NCBI GenBank assembly: GCA_022419385.1
Contig: JAJUBI010000004.1
Coordinates: forward strand, 2,337,286-2,401,285
Reading direction: 5' to 3'
Length of the DNA stretch: 64,000 nucleotides
From: Paraconiothyrium sp. Pb-2020
Lineage: Eukaryota; Ascomycota; Dothideomycetes; Pleosporales; Didymosphaeriaceae
The position numbers and the translations under genes are program-made. Position 1 is the stretch's first letter. Every line of letters begins with the position of its first letter. Positions 1 to 11,101 of this stretch are shown here, one piece after another. The notes under the pieces were generated by a model. The model was not told where the DNA came from and made no database searches. It saw only the letters and a program-made list of their open reading frames with translations.

Positions 1-934
1 GGTAGTGTGGTTGTTTGTATCAGGAGTAGCGTGACTCGCGTGGTCGGAGTGGATCTTGACGTCGGCTCCCCTCTACCTTCGGAGCGAGTGTCGCCTCGAA
101 TACGAGCCCGCTGGGACTTCGTATGCTTGTAGAACTTTCTCCATGGCGACACTAATTGTACTTTGCTGGCCCCATCATTGTTTCGGACCGAAGCTTCTAT
201 AGCGGACGAGCTTGACTGTCCCTTCTGACTACTTGTTAACATCTACGAAAGATGAAGAATTAAACAGTCTATCATCCCTGCCTTCACGATGTGTTCGAAT
301 CGTAGAATATGGTGTTCTTGGAACAAAATCGGAATGGCATATGATGTCCTCGCGCTCGACTGTCATCGACGAACATGGTCAAGCGAGCATCTCTCTCTGC
401 GGGTAACCGAGACGAAGACGCATCTTGAAATTGAATAATCCGAATTCGACATATAGCCACTTGAGCAGGTATAGGGTAAGAACAACGAATGGGTCTTTCA
501 GAGTCAGCGTGCCGTGTTCGGTCAGCTACACATGCTACGCGTACTGAGGGGCACGCGGCCAGATGTTTGGCTGAGACGGTGTGCATGAGTCTGATGCCTC
601 CGACATGGCGTTCGCGCCTTCTCCAGGTGATGGAAATGACCATGCGACGGACTGATACGAGTTCTTCGCATTTTATGGCGCCTTGACCGCTGCTTCGTCC
701 TGATCCTCACTCTCGATTCCGTTGTCGCGTTCGCAGGAGATCGACACTGCAGGCACGTAGGGCCCAGACCGCTGGGGCAGAACGACGTCATACCAGAACC
801 CAGAACCAGGGTCATCACCTCGACCGCGCATTTTGTAAAGAGGGTGGGTGTAAACCACGCAGGTACCACGGAAAAGCGACCGCAAGTCACTTTCTACGGC
901 ATAGTACGGTCGGCCCGGCGAAAGATTAGCCACC
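1..934. other. No supported gene; upstream region of the glycine-zipper gene
   Basis: Only short overlapping open frames on both strands, with no recognisable domain or convincing splice pattern. It contains the promoter and 5' leader of the gene starting at 935. A gene cut by the left edge cannot be excluded. Confidence 0.4.
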
Positions 935-2167
935 ATGGCGGATTATGAAGAACTCGTTGTAAGCAGCCTTTTCCGGCCATGAGGCACACGAAGACTTCTG
1001 CAGTACTTACCACTGTCGCAGGAACTTGGCTTCGAAGGTGTGGATAAGTTTGCGACTCACTTTCACGATCCCGTAGTTGACTACGTGGGTAAGCACAAGC
1101 CCTTCGCGTCGCGTTCCAAAAAGCACCGAGACACGGGACCTTCGGCTGGTCGCCAACAGAAAGAACGGCAAAGGGAGCTTCCCGAGGAAGAAAAACCTCC
1201 TCCGCGCGAAGACTCACCTCAAGTAAGGGATGATCCTCAACAGTCATATCTCCCTCCACATCCACAGTGGCAAGTCCCTCTACCGCCTCCAGGGCCGCCG
1301 CCCGCAGGACTACCCCACCCAGGAGGACCACCAGCTGCCATACCTGTAGTACCTGCAATACCATATCCAAGGCCGCATCCCACAGGGTTTCCGCCTCCTC
1401 CATATCAAACACCGCGAGGACAGCTGCCGCGACAACGCTCCTATTCTGAGCCACGCGACGAGCGGTACGAGAGCAGATCAGTGCCGGACAATATAGGCGA
1501 CATTGACTCCGATTCCGATGTTGGGCGAGGGCCCAAGAGTAAGTACTCAGACTACGCACCTGATCGCAGAAGAGAAGGCCGTCGGAGAGACGACGATAGG
1601 TACGGGAGGACTGTCGAAGATGGCGCGTATTATGGGCCGAGTGGAACAGGCCAGCCAATGGCAGTGCGCACGAGAGATGCCAACAGATATCAAAAAGGAG
1701 CACTTGTGGTAAGCATTTGTAGCACACAACTGCGTTGATGTTGTTTGCTGACGTCTCAGCCTCGAGCGCCGTCTCCATCACCAGACTATGCATACTCTCC
1801 CCGTGCTTACGCGGATGAACGGGCTGTACGTGAACGACCACTGCCTCGCCGACAACGTTCTTCATCTTGGACCCCGCCTCGCAGATCCGAGCGGCGCCAC
1901 GAATCTCGGCCGAAGCGGGTGCGGTCGACGTCTCCGAATCACCACCGCGCATTGGCTGTAGTTATGGGTGCTTTAGTAGGAGGGGTGACGGGCAGCAGAG
2001 TGAAGAGAGGTGAGAAGGTGCCCAACACGGTCGCCACGGTAGGGGGTGCCATCCTTGGCGGTATCGCAGCCAGAGAGCTCGAGCAGGAGTACGACCGGCG
2101 TAAAGAACGACGGGCTCACCAGGGTTACGGGCGAGACGAGGCGAGGCGAGGGAAAAGGGAAGATTGA
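935..2167 (+). CDS. Glycine-zipper-containing hypothetical protein (372 aa, 3 exons)
   Basis: Exons are 935-958, 1022-1708 and 1760-2167. Both introns have GTAAGC donors and CAG acceptors, and the frame stays open across both junctions. The start ATG lies in an ACCATGG context. The middle is proline-rich (about residues 75-135) and then rich in charged Arg/Asp/Ser. Near residues 310-350 is a hydrophobic Gly-rich stretch with GALVGG and GGAILGG, a glycine-zipper pattern that usually marks a membrane-inserting helical hairpin. It is followed by a strongly charged Arg/Glu tail. Many filamentous fungi carry low-complexity proteins of this layout, but I know of no assigned function. Membrane association is inferred. 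Confidence 0.8.
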
Positions 2168-3200
2168 GCCGAGAATACAACGACGACTAGGACTAGCGGC
2201 AGCATACGGGTGAGTACGGATCCAATTGAGGATTGCATGACGGGGTCATGCGGTGGGTCTTGTGCAGACGGCCGGGTGTTGGGAGGGGTATTGTTTGCTC
2301 GATGCTCTAAGTTGCACGAGGCATTTGCACGGGCGTTGGCAGGTCGGTACAGCCTGCTGAGGAGCGTTTACGAATCTACGAACGATATGATGATATGTTT
2401 TCTCTGACGACGGACTTGGTCGGGATCATCGTGAGGCTGTTGCGGCAGGCGTGAGACGCAAATTCTCCGTGCGGCACTGGACAGAAGCGAGAGGGTTGCG
2501 ACGGCAGGGGTCTCAATGCGTCCCTTTGACAGCAATCTCATGTAATGATAGCCGGCGGCACCACGCCGAATAGACCAAGGTGCTGTGGACGAGTCGAGAG
2601 GACGACGCTGTCTCGTGAAGGGCGCAAGACGTTGTGAAAAGCAATTGCTGGCGGAACAGCACAGACGCGGCGGGCTGTAGACAAGCGGTTTCAGCAGGGA
2701 CACTTTCCTTCTCGAAGCATGGTGGAAGCGGCGACCCACATTTCCCATCCGCTGTCCCAGAGGTGGTGCCCGCCCACGCCAGCTTGGAGCTCCACGCGCA
2801 GCTGCAGAGACCCAGTACCCAGCACGCTGCACTGCATTACTCCCGGCGCCCATCGAGAGCTTGCTCGTGTTTGTCTACACCACGCTACCACTCCCACGCA
2901 AAGCCCAAGGCCTGCCCGCCACCTTCGCTCTCGCCGTCGCCCACGTCCGAGCATCGCGTACGCCAGTGATCGCTGACGCCCGCGCCCGCTCCTCCACGCA
3001 CACGCACACGCATGCCCTCGCCTAGGACCGCCAGCTCGCACGCACCGCTATGAGTCGCCGCTGAACCACGCAGACATCCCGCAGAGCCTCGTTCCTTTCG
3101 TCTCGCTTCACACCGGCAGGTCCATTGAGCGTCACCGCTACCCCTCTGATCTACGTCCACCAAACCCGACCGCCCGCCACGCGTCGCAACTCGACACACG
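2168..3200. other. Intergenic; long GC-rich leader of the F-box gene
   Basis: No supported gene. The right half is C-rich, with short CA-rich tracts around 2990-3010, as is common for long fungal 5' leaders. Confidence 0.4.
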
Positions 3201-6200
3201 ATGCGCAGATACAGGCCGGGAGGGCCCGCGGGTGGCAGGGCCAACGGCGGCGTCATGGTGCCAGATCCCTTCGCCATGGTGCGCGCCTACGAATCCGATA
3301 CAAACCCCACCAGGCCCATCCGTCCCTCGCCCCTCACCGCATCCACCATCCAGGGGCTGCCGCTGGATCTGCTGGACAGATTGCGCTCCTTTCCGCTGTT
3401 TCTCTCTGCACCCGACACCTTCCTCGCCGCTGTGGGCATGCACCTCAAGCCCCAGCTATACCAGGCACACGATACCATACTCACAGAGGGCGAGCAGGGC
3501 AAGGCTATGTACTGGCTGGTGCGCGGGTCTGTACGCGTCACTTCGCGCGATGGAGAGAGTACATATGCAGAATTGAAGCCGGGTGCCTTTTTTGGAGAAA
3601 TTGGCATCCTGATGAACATTCCTCGCACTGCCACCATTATCGCCAACATGCGGTCGCTAGTGGTACGCCTGAACAAGGAGGCACTAGAGAAGGAGCTACC
3701 CAAGTTCCCCGAAGTAGAACATGCCATCATGGACGAGGCCAAGGAGCGCTTGGCGATTCTGGAGCGCAAAAAGAAGGAAGTCGGCAGGAAGCCCACCATG
3801 GGACTTGTGTCGCGACCTATCAAGCGCACTATAGATCGCGTCGATGGCGACGTAGTCATGACCGAGCGGGGCTCTATGCAAGACGGAGAGGTTATAAGCC
3901 AATACAAGAAGCGGAAATCTCCGAGCCCAGGTCTCGCAGATGTCGCAGCAATGAGCGTTTTCGGCAATGGCAGTCTTCCAGTGAGACTGCTGCTCAAAGA
4001 ACTGCCCCTGTTCTCGAGCTTACCATCCGAAATATTGCACTTCATTGGTCTCAATGCACAGCCTTGTCATTATCCTCCCTTTACCGATATCATCAAGCAG
4101 GGCACACAAGGACGCGATGTCTTTTTTATCGTCAAAGGCGAGGTCGAAGTAGTCAACACGCAACCACCTTTAGAAAACGGACAATCCACCATGCATAGTC
4201 GAAGAAAATCCATTGCCGCTGGCGAGCACAGCGTCCAGTCTGTTAAAGCCCGCTTGAGACCAGGGCAGTATTTTGGAGAGGTTACCAGTCTATCTCTAGC
4301 ACCTCTTCGCACTGCGAGTGTTCGCTCAGTATCGTCTGTAGAGTGTCTGATGATCAGTGGCGACGTGCTCAATCAGCTGTGGGACATGTGTGGCGCGGAC
4401 TTGCGTCGCCAGGTAGAGCAGGTCGCAAATGAACGGCTCAAAGCCGCCAAAGATACTGACACGCACATGTCCGATTCTACAGAAGCCACACCAAAAATTG
4501 ATTCCTTGATCATAGACACTCTCAAAGCACCGCGTACGCCACGGAAGGGAAGCGTTCCCACTGTCACTTTCGAAGACCTGCCGACTACGATTGATAGTCC
4601 AATAACACCATCCAGAAGAGAAGAGAAAATGATGGAGCCTTTTGATCCGGATCCTTTTCTCAACGTAGATCTGGACAACGTACGGTCTCGGTCACGAAGA
4701 GGCTCGCTCGCTCCGCCGCCACCCGACTCACCCACGGGCTCATCCATTATCATCCCCAAATCACCCTCTCCGAGCTCTACTCCGCTCTCGCCCTCGCCAT
4801 TTTTCAAGCATTCGACGACACCACCAGAAACGACGTTCGAGATCAAAAGACCCAGAGTGATGACACGGCGGCCAAGTAGATTCAACAAAGGGCTTTTGCC
4901 TGATTCCATCGTCATCGGCATCTTCAAACATCTGGACCTCTGTGAGCTTATGCGCTTACGGCTTGTAACAACCCACTGGAAACAGCTTATACATACCTCT
5001 CCGGATATTCTCCATACTCTGGACCTAAAGAAATATAATCGTCGTGTCACGGATCGCACGCTGCAGGATATCATTTGCCCATTCGTGGGCAACCGGCCCA
5101 CCCTCGTTGACATAAGCAATTGCTTCCATGTAACCGATGAGGGATTCGCTGCGTTAGGGTCAACTTGCGCACCCAACGTGAAGATATGGCGCATGAAGAG
5201 CGTATGGGATATAACAGGCCCTGCCGTGCTTGACATGGTACAAAAAGCAAAAGAGCTCGAAGAAGTTGACCTGAGCAATTGCCGAAAAGTGGGCGACAAC
5301 CTGCTGGCTCGCGTGATAGGATGGGTCGTCCCTGAAATAACACCCGCGATGGCAATGGCACAGGCGCAGCAAGCGCAAATGGCTCACCGACGGTCCTTCG
5401 GTCAGAAAGGTGCAAACGGGCAGGTTATGCCGCAACCACTACCTCCTGGCACGGTTGTAGGATGCCCCAAACTGCGGCGTTTGACGCTGAGCTATTGTAA
5501 GCATATCACGGATCGATCTATGGCTCACATCGCAGTGCATGCAGCGCCCCGAATCGAACAAATCGACCTCACAAGATGTACAACCATTACCGACATTGGC
5601 TTCCAACACTGGAGCGTGTATTCATTCCCCCGATTGACGAAGTTGTGTCTGGCGGATTGCACGTATTTGACTGATAATGCGATTGTTTATCTGACCAACG
5701 CGGCGAAGGGCTTAAGGGAATTGGACTTGGTAAGTATTCTCTCTTATACTACCCGCCTAGGTGAAAGCTGTTGCACGTACGGGGCTTTCTGCGTAGACTC
5801 GGACCACCATACGTATGGCGATTCCCGCGTGTAACATGCGTCCTGTGATAACTCAGCGCATGTCACGCCCAAGCCTCCCCGCTCACAACGCCTTGAGATC
5901 ACGCGTGCTAATCCATAGTAGTCCTTCTGCTGTGCCCTATCTGATACCGCCACCGAAGTCCTCGCCCTTGGGCTTCCAATGCTCACCCACCTCAACCTCG
6001 CATTCTGCGGCTCCGCCGTATCCGACACATCTCTCCGATGTATCTCGTTACATCTTCTCGAACTACGCCATCTTTCTGTACGTGGCTGCGTCCGCGTCAC
6101 CGGTACCGGCGTAGAAGCGGTCGTTGAAGGATGCAGAGACCTAGAACTCTTCGATGTCAGCCAATGCAAGAATCTGCAAAGATGGATTGACGCAGGTGGT

Positions 6201-6281
6201 CCCGAAAGCATCAGAAGCAGAGGGAGGAAGGTTATCTTTGAAATTGTCGCCGATGGCAAGTGGAGAACAGCGAAGCGGTGA
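3201..6281 (+). CDS. Double cyclic-nucleotide-binding domain, F-box and leucine-rich-repeat protein (962 aa)
   Basis: Exons 3201-5729 and 5922-6281 flank a 192-nt intron (GTAAGT...TAG). The first possible AG (5918) would put a stop in frame, so the acceptor at 5921 is used. Domains in order: cNMP-binding 1 (about residues 50-170, cassette FGEIGILMNIPRTA near 131), cNMP-binding 2 (about 258-400, FGEVTSLSLAPLRTA near 357), a Ser/Pro-rich linker, an F-box (from about 563, LPDSIVIGIFKHLDLCELM) and AMN1-type LRRs to the end. F-box/LRR proteins are usually substrate adaptors of SCF ubiquitin ligases. Both cassettes keep the phosphate-contacting Arg. Ligand-gated substrate recruitment is inferred. 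A later in-frame ATG at 3255 is an alternative start. Confidence 0.9.
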
Positions 6282-6874
6282 CGAGGAAAGATCAGATCAG
6301 GTGTAATGAGACACTTCGAGCTAAGGTCGGGGCTCGAGAACGGATTTGAGTACTGTATATGACCGAACATGTTCTTCGAATGTACGAAACACGACATAGA
6401 ACTGGCGTCAAGAGCGATAGGAAAAGGCGAATGAGACGATACGAGATGGGGCGGCCACGCTGTCTATTAGGGTGAGCTTTGCGTTTGGCGCGTTCCTTGA
6501 TGATACCAGTCTCAGCTTTCGTTTTGATCTGGAAATCTTCTCGAAGCGATTTGATGCATTTAGCGCGTACCTACGTTGCGTTACTTATAGATTTTCGTTA
6601 TCCGATGCAATATGATGTCACGTTGTGGTCGAGAAAGATGCTCGATTGTATGTGAGCGTTGAAAATGTGTGAGAAGGCAGTGATGACGACTAGAAGGAAG
6701 TTCAGACAAGCGACGAGACTAGTAAGACAATTGACAAGTAATAACCTCGAACATCGCTAAGCCAGGCAGGCTAAAAGAATATTTACATCATCAAACGCTA
6801 TCATACTGCCTGAGCTCAGTGTCCGGCTGACCCGATGCCTTTCTTGTAAATCAGACGTTCCAAGCACCATTCCC
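6282..6874. other. Convergent intergenic region
   Basis: Lies between the 3' ends of the F-box gene (+) and the monooxygenase gene (-). I see no gene or RNA in it. Confidence 0.5.
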
Positions 6875-8814
6875 TCACAATTTCGGCGGCGCGTTCGTGT
6901 CCCTACCCGTAAAGCTGACCGCATGGGCCGCCTGCACCGTCCCACTCTTGTTGATAAGCTGGAGCTTCCTCCCCCGACTCAGCGGCTCATCATCGTCGTG
7001 ATCGCGAATGTAGAAGGCCCAGTCGGCCGTGGGATCCAGTTCCGTCTGTGAATACCCGTTGCCCATCCAAGCGAAGCGGTTACCGCTGTACTTGACGTCC
7101 CAGTCATCGTGGCGGACTTCCATCATGGCTTCTATGTAGTGTAAAGTAGAGCCGGGCCAGAGCGCGGTGATGGGGCCGTCGGGACGGCCCTTGTACCACG
7201 ACCGGCACGGGTCTTGCCACACGGTCTTCTTCATGAAGTCGTCTTTGAAAGCGATGAAGTCTGCTACGGCTTCGGCTTTGGGGGCAAAGGTGGAGATGTT
7301 GTGCGTCTGGAAGCGGTCGATCAGCTTGCACATGTAGTCCGCCTGGCACTCTATCGCTGACAAGACGGGTCCGTTGCCGATGGGGCAGTTCGGGCCTAGG
7401 AAAATGAGATAGTTGGGGAAGTCTGCGGCCGCGATGCCGAAGTAGGACGTTGCTTCTTGCGCCCAGGCGTCCTGGAGGTTGGTACCGGACGCGTTGACGA
7501 CGGGGAACCGAGGCTTGAAAGAGGTGTTGAAGCCTGTCGCGCAAATCAAAACGTCAACGGGGTATTCCTGCCCGTTGTCGCAGCGGCACCCGCGCTCTGT
7601 GATTTCGTTGATCTCGCCGTAGACAACCTCGACGTTTTCTTTTCCAAGAGCTTCGAGGTACCCCACGCCGGGCGTCAATCTCCTACACCCAACGTGCCAA
7701 TTTGGAATCAGTCTCTCTTCCAGATAAGGGTTCTTTAGCTTCTCAGTCATTTGCTGGCGGAAGTAGGTTTCCGTGTCGTTGTTGGTAGTGGTGTCCTTGA
7801 GGAAGATGCCAAATTGGCCGTTGAGGCCGCGCTCGACGTCTTTGCGGTAGGTGTTGAGGACGCCGGGCTTGGTGGCGAAGTCGGTGCGTTCTTGTGCGCT
7901 GAAGACGTGTTGTTCCAGCCCTTGGACGGGGGACACCCATGTGGGCTCGCGGATGAAGGTTGTAACTTTCTTAACGTGGGGTTGGATTGTCGGCAGGACT
8001 TGGATGCCGGAGGAGCTGGAGCGTATTAGTGGAAGTTAAATATGTGGAATGAGGACGAAGTACCCGTTGCCAATGAGGCCGACATGACGCCCTTGAAGGT
8101 CAATTTTCTCGTCCCAGTTTGCGGTGTGTAAGAGCACGCCCTTGTATTTGTCGATGCCAGGTATGGCAGGCCATGCCCAATTGTTCAAGATACCGGAAGC
8201 GTTCACCAGAATGTCGCAATGGTCATCAATGATCTGTCCGCTTTCCAGATCCTTGATCTGCACATCGTAGCCGCCCTTCTGCTTGTTCCAAGTCGCGCCA
8301 GCAACCTGGTGTCTTGTCTTGACATATTTGTGCAGTCCGTACTTTCTCGCGAAATCATTGAAGTACGCGAAGATCTCCTTGGAACTAGCATACACCGCAC
8401 TCCAGTCCAATTTCGGCTCGAACGACCATGTGTAGTTGTGCGACGGTACATCACATGCGCAGCTGCCAAAACGTTCAATTAGCCTTTTTTCCCCAAAGCG
8501 GGCGCGAGATAAGGCGCGGGCGGGGAAGAGCCGAGGCGGTCACCCCAGATTCTCATCACTGCAAGCGAAGCAGCCAATACGTACCCAGGATATCTGTTCT
8601 CGAACCACGTCCCCGAAACCTCTGCGTTCTTCTCGTACACGGTGAGGGAGAAGTTTGAGAAGTGTCGCTGCAGCTTGTACGCCATGAGAAGGCCTGATGC
8701 CCCGGCCCCGATGCACACGACGCGGACATGGCGCTGTGCATGGATGGGTCCCCGTCGGCGATGCTGAGCATCAGTCTCGGGGCTCGCGGTAGAAGGTACC
8801 AAAAAGTCCGCCAT
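6875..8814 (-). CDS. FAD-dependent Baeyer-Villiger-type monooxygenase (589 aa, 3 exons)
   Basis: Exons (transcript order) are 8814-8585, 8462-8064 and 8015-6875. The introns of 122 and 48 nt restore two family motifs split across junctions, NRYPG|CACD and GLIGNG|SSG. The FAD Rossmann motif GAGASG is at residues 36-41. A second dinucleotide motif GLIGNGSSG lies near 203-211, preceded by GVLLHTANW, which resembles the BVMO fingerprint. CATGFN follows in the C-terminal half. The family uses NADPH and O2 to convert ketones to esters or lactones, or to oxygenate heteroatoms. Length is normal. An SDR on the same strand lies 595 bp upstream and could supply or consume the ketone (inference). The substrate is unknown. 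Confidence 0.9.
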
Positions 8815-9409
8815 GGTGTCAGGGTATCAAGCAGCCGGAAAATCAGAAACAAAACTCAAGAGGACGAGGATTGAATGCAAAATTGCGCGAGTCCAATGTA
8901 CTTTCTTTATAGCAAACGCACCGCGGCACAGCTGTGGAGTCATTTGCTCCGCTCTGTAACCTGTAGTCGAGTCATTGCGAGTAGAATGGCCGGACACAGG
9001 CCCGGCGTGGATCTGGGGAAGGCCAATATGATTCGGCGAGGCCCGCCAGCGCTGGTGGGTATTACTCGTGCCGGGTCGGAAATGTTTTGGCGACGGGGAG
9101 GTGGAGACTAACGAGTAGCGTTTGGGTCCTCAGGTGCTACGACTCGCGCATCCAGCACATCGAGACACACCGATGATGCATTTTTGGGGCGTGGGATGTG
9201 GTGCAGTTCATGGCTCGGATGCGGATGCTGGGGTTTCCTTGGGTTGGGAGGTCCACAAATGTGATGCACCGAGGCCACGCTGCCCCGCATGCCTAGTAGG
9301 ATATCTACATGCAGTCCTCAGGGTCATGAAGTGATATGTTGCATACGTACGACGGACGACGGACGACATTGATTTTGGGTGATGTTGACTTGGAGAGTGA
9401 TTGTGAGTT
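8815..9409. other. Intergenic region between SDR and monooxygenase genes
   Basis: Holds the monooxygenase promoter and the SDR 3' region. Around 9350-9370 a short CGACGGACGA-type direct repeat is visible. No gene supported. Confidence 0.4.
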
Positions 9410-10275
9410 CTACTGACAAGTAAAACCACCATCGGCTACAAGGGCAGATCCAACAACGTAGCTACTTGCGTCCGAATGCAAGAATGCAATGACATCGCCT
9501 ATTTCCTCCATTGAAGCGAATCTTTGTACTGGCACCTTCACCCTCTCATCATCCATCACGCTACCTTTATCCATAGTGCTCCCGACTAGAGGCGTCAAGA
9601 CGTAACCTGGACATATAGCATTGATCTTGATCCCCCTGGGCGCCATCGCAATCGCATCTGCCTTGGTCAAGCCCACCACCGCATGCTTGCTCGTGGCGTA
9701 TGCTGTTGCAGGAACATTCAGCGTCGGCCCAACCTTGCCGTACATCGACGCAGTATTCACAATCGACCCGCGATACGCCCTATACGAGTCGCTCCACTTC
9801 TCCTGCTTCAACATCTGTCTGATTTGCGCACGCTGACATAGCCATACGCCCGTTGTGTTGATGCTCATGACGCGTTCAAAGTCTTCTTTGTCGATTTGAT
9901 CGGTCGTTTTGAGCGCGCCGCCGATCCCTGCATTGTTGAGGGCGTAGTCTAAGCGTCCGAACTCTTTAACCGTCATCTCGATGCTGTGGTTTACCGCGGC
10001 TTCATCTGCGACGTCCATCTCGATTTCCACGGTTTTGATATCTGGGTAGAGCTTCTTCAAGTGCTGGACTGTTTGTGTGACGGGATTACGGTCGATGAGA
10101 GCGAAGGAGCGGACGCCTTGTCGAGCCATTGCATAGGCGGCATGTTGTCCGATTCCTGTGTTCTTTAGTAAAACTCTTGCTGTGCTCTGGGGAACACTTT
10201 ACAAGGGTTATGGCGTGTTTACTTACCAGAGCCTGCGCCTGTGATGTAGGCAACACCTTTCAGAGAAAACGGCAT
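9410..10275 (-). CDS. Short-chain dehydrogenase/reductase (264 aa, 2 exons)
   Basis: Exons 10275-10227 and 10155-9410 flank a 71-nt intron (GTAAGT...CAG) that splits the cofactor motif. After splicing the motif reads TGAGSGIG (residues 12-19). Other classical SDR marks are NNAG at 90-93, Ser153, and the catalytic Tyr169/Lys173 in YATSK. Asp38 after the second strand (LIDRN) suggests NAD(H) over NADP(H). The C-terminal ADGGFT is typical. It oxidises or reduces an alcohol/carbonyl pair; the substrate cannot be read from sequence. It lies in tandem with the Baeyer-Villiger-type monooxygenase. Confidence 0.9.
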
Positions 10276-11101
10276 ACCGTAGATTAGATCTCTTAGATAC
10301 AGAAAAATCACTCTAATTGAGGACGCGAATTTGCTCAGAGATTCTAATTAAAGGTGAAACAGTTTGCGCGACAGGAATATACAACTGTAGCTCTTCCAGA
10401 CCTTCTGATTGTCACCATGGCGGGGCTCACGAGCGGAAGCTATAGATCCAGTTCCGGGCTCCCAGTACTTACGCGGGGTCTCCGCATAGTAGCGGGGACG
10501 AAGCGACTCCGGACGTTCGCAAATAGCGTTGGCGTGGTTTGCTGTGGCTGGATGTGCTTTGCCGCGGATGCTCGGCAGCGGAGAAGATTGGGTAAAGAAT
10601 GGGCAAGATCTACGCGAGTCACGATGGCCGCGTCTAAGTGGCGATGCGAGTCAAGCCATAGAGAAAGTCGCTGTCGTTGTGGATTGCGAAGTCGAGTTTC
10701 CATGACGGGTACAGTTTATAGAATTAGTGAGTAGGTAAATAGGGATTATGAGAGATCAGTCGGTAGTATGGTGTCAACCACAATTGTCATGCTGGATTTT
10801 CTCAGGAGTTAGGTACCTTACCTGGGTAGGTATGTGTTCACACCAGCAGGGGGTCCGCACAAATGTAATGGACGTTGGCAATAAGACGCCCCACGAGTGA
10901 CCAATGACCATCTAGACTGCTCGAACCAGCGCAGGAACCATCGATGAGGTCGCTTCAAGTTCCACTGCCTATGTCCCGAGGTCCGTGAAAATTCACGTGA
11001 GCGCGCGTTTGCCAAGCTTCCACGGCCTGGGTTTAGCGTGTCACAACATCAACGTGGCGCACCATGCATCGACACAGACCCCGCCCAACTATGCGCTCGT
11101 C
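10276..11101. other. Divergent promoter region
   Basis: Separates the SDR (-) from the coiled-coil gene (+). A 126-codon open frame at 10354-10734 lacks domain character and is not called. Near 10806-10832 there are several copies of a TACCT/AGGTA motif. Confidence 0.4.

Noticed and set aside
894..1952. 352-codon minus-strand open frame
   Set aside because: Antisense shadow of the glycine-zipper gene; the plus strand has splice sites restoring one continuous protein.
3125..4198. 357-codon plus-strand frame overlapping the F-box gene
   Set aside because: Lies in another frame of the cyclic-nucleotide-binding coding sequence and has no domain.
4373..5299. 308-codon minus-strand frame
   Set aside because: Antisense to the F-box/LRR coding region; Ser/Arg-rich shadow composition.
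10354..10734. 126-codon plus-strand frame in the divergent promoter
   Set aside because: No domain, no splice support, low-quality composition.
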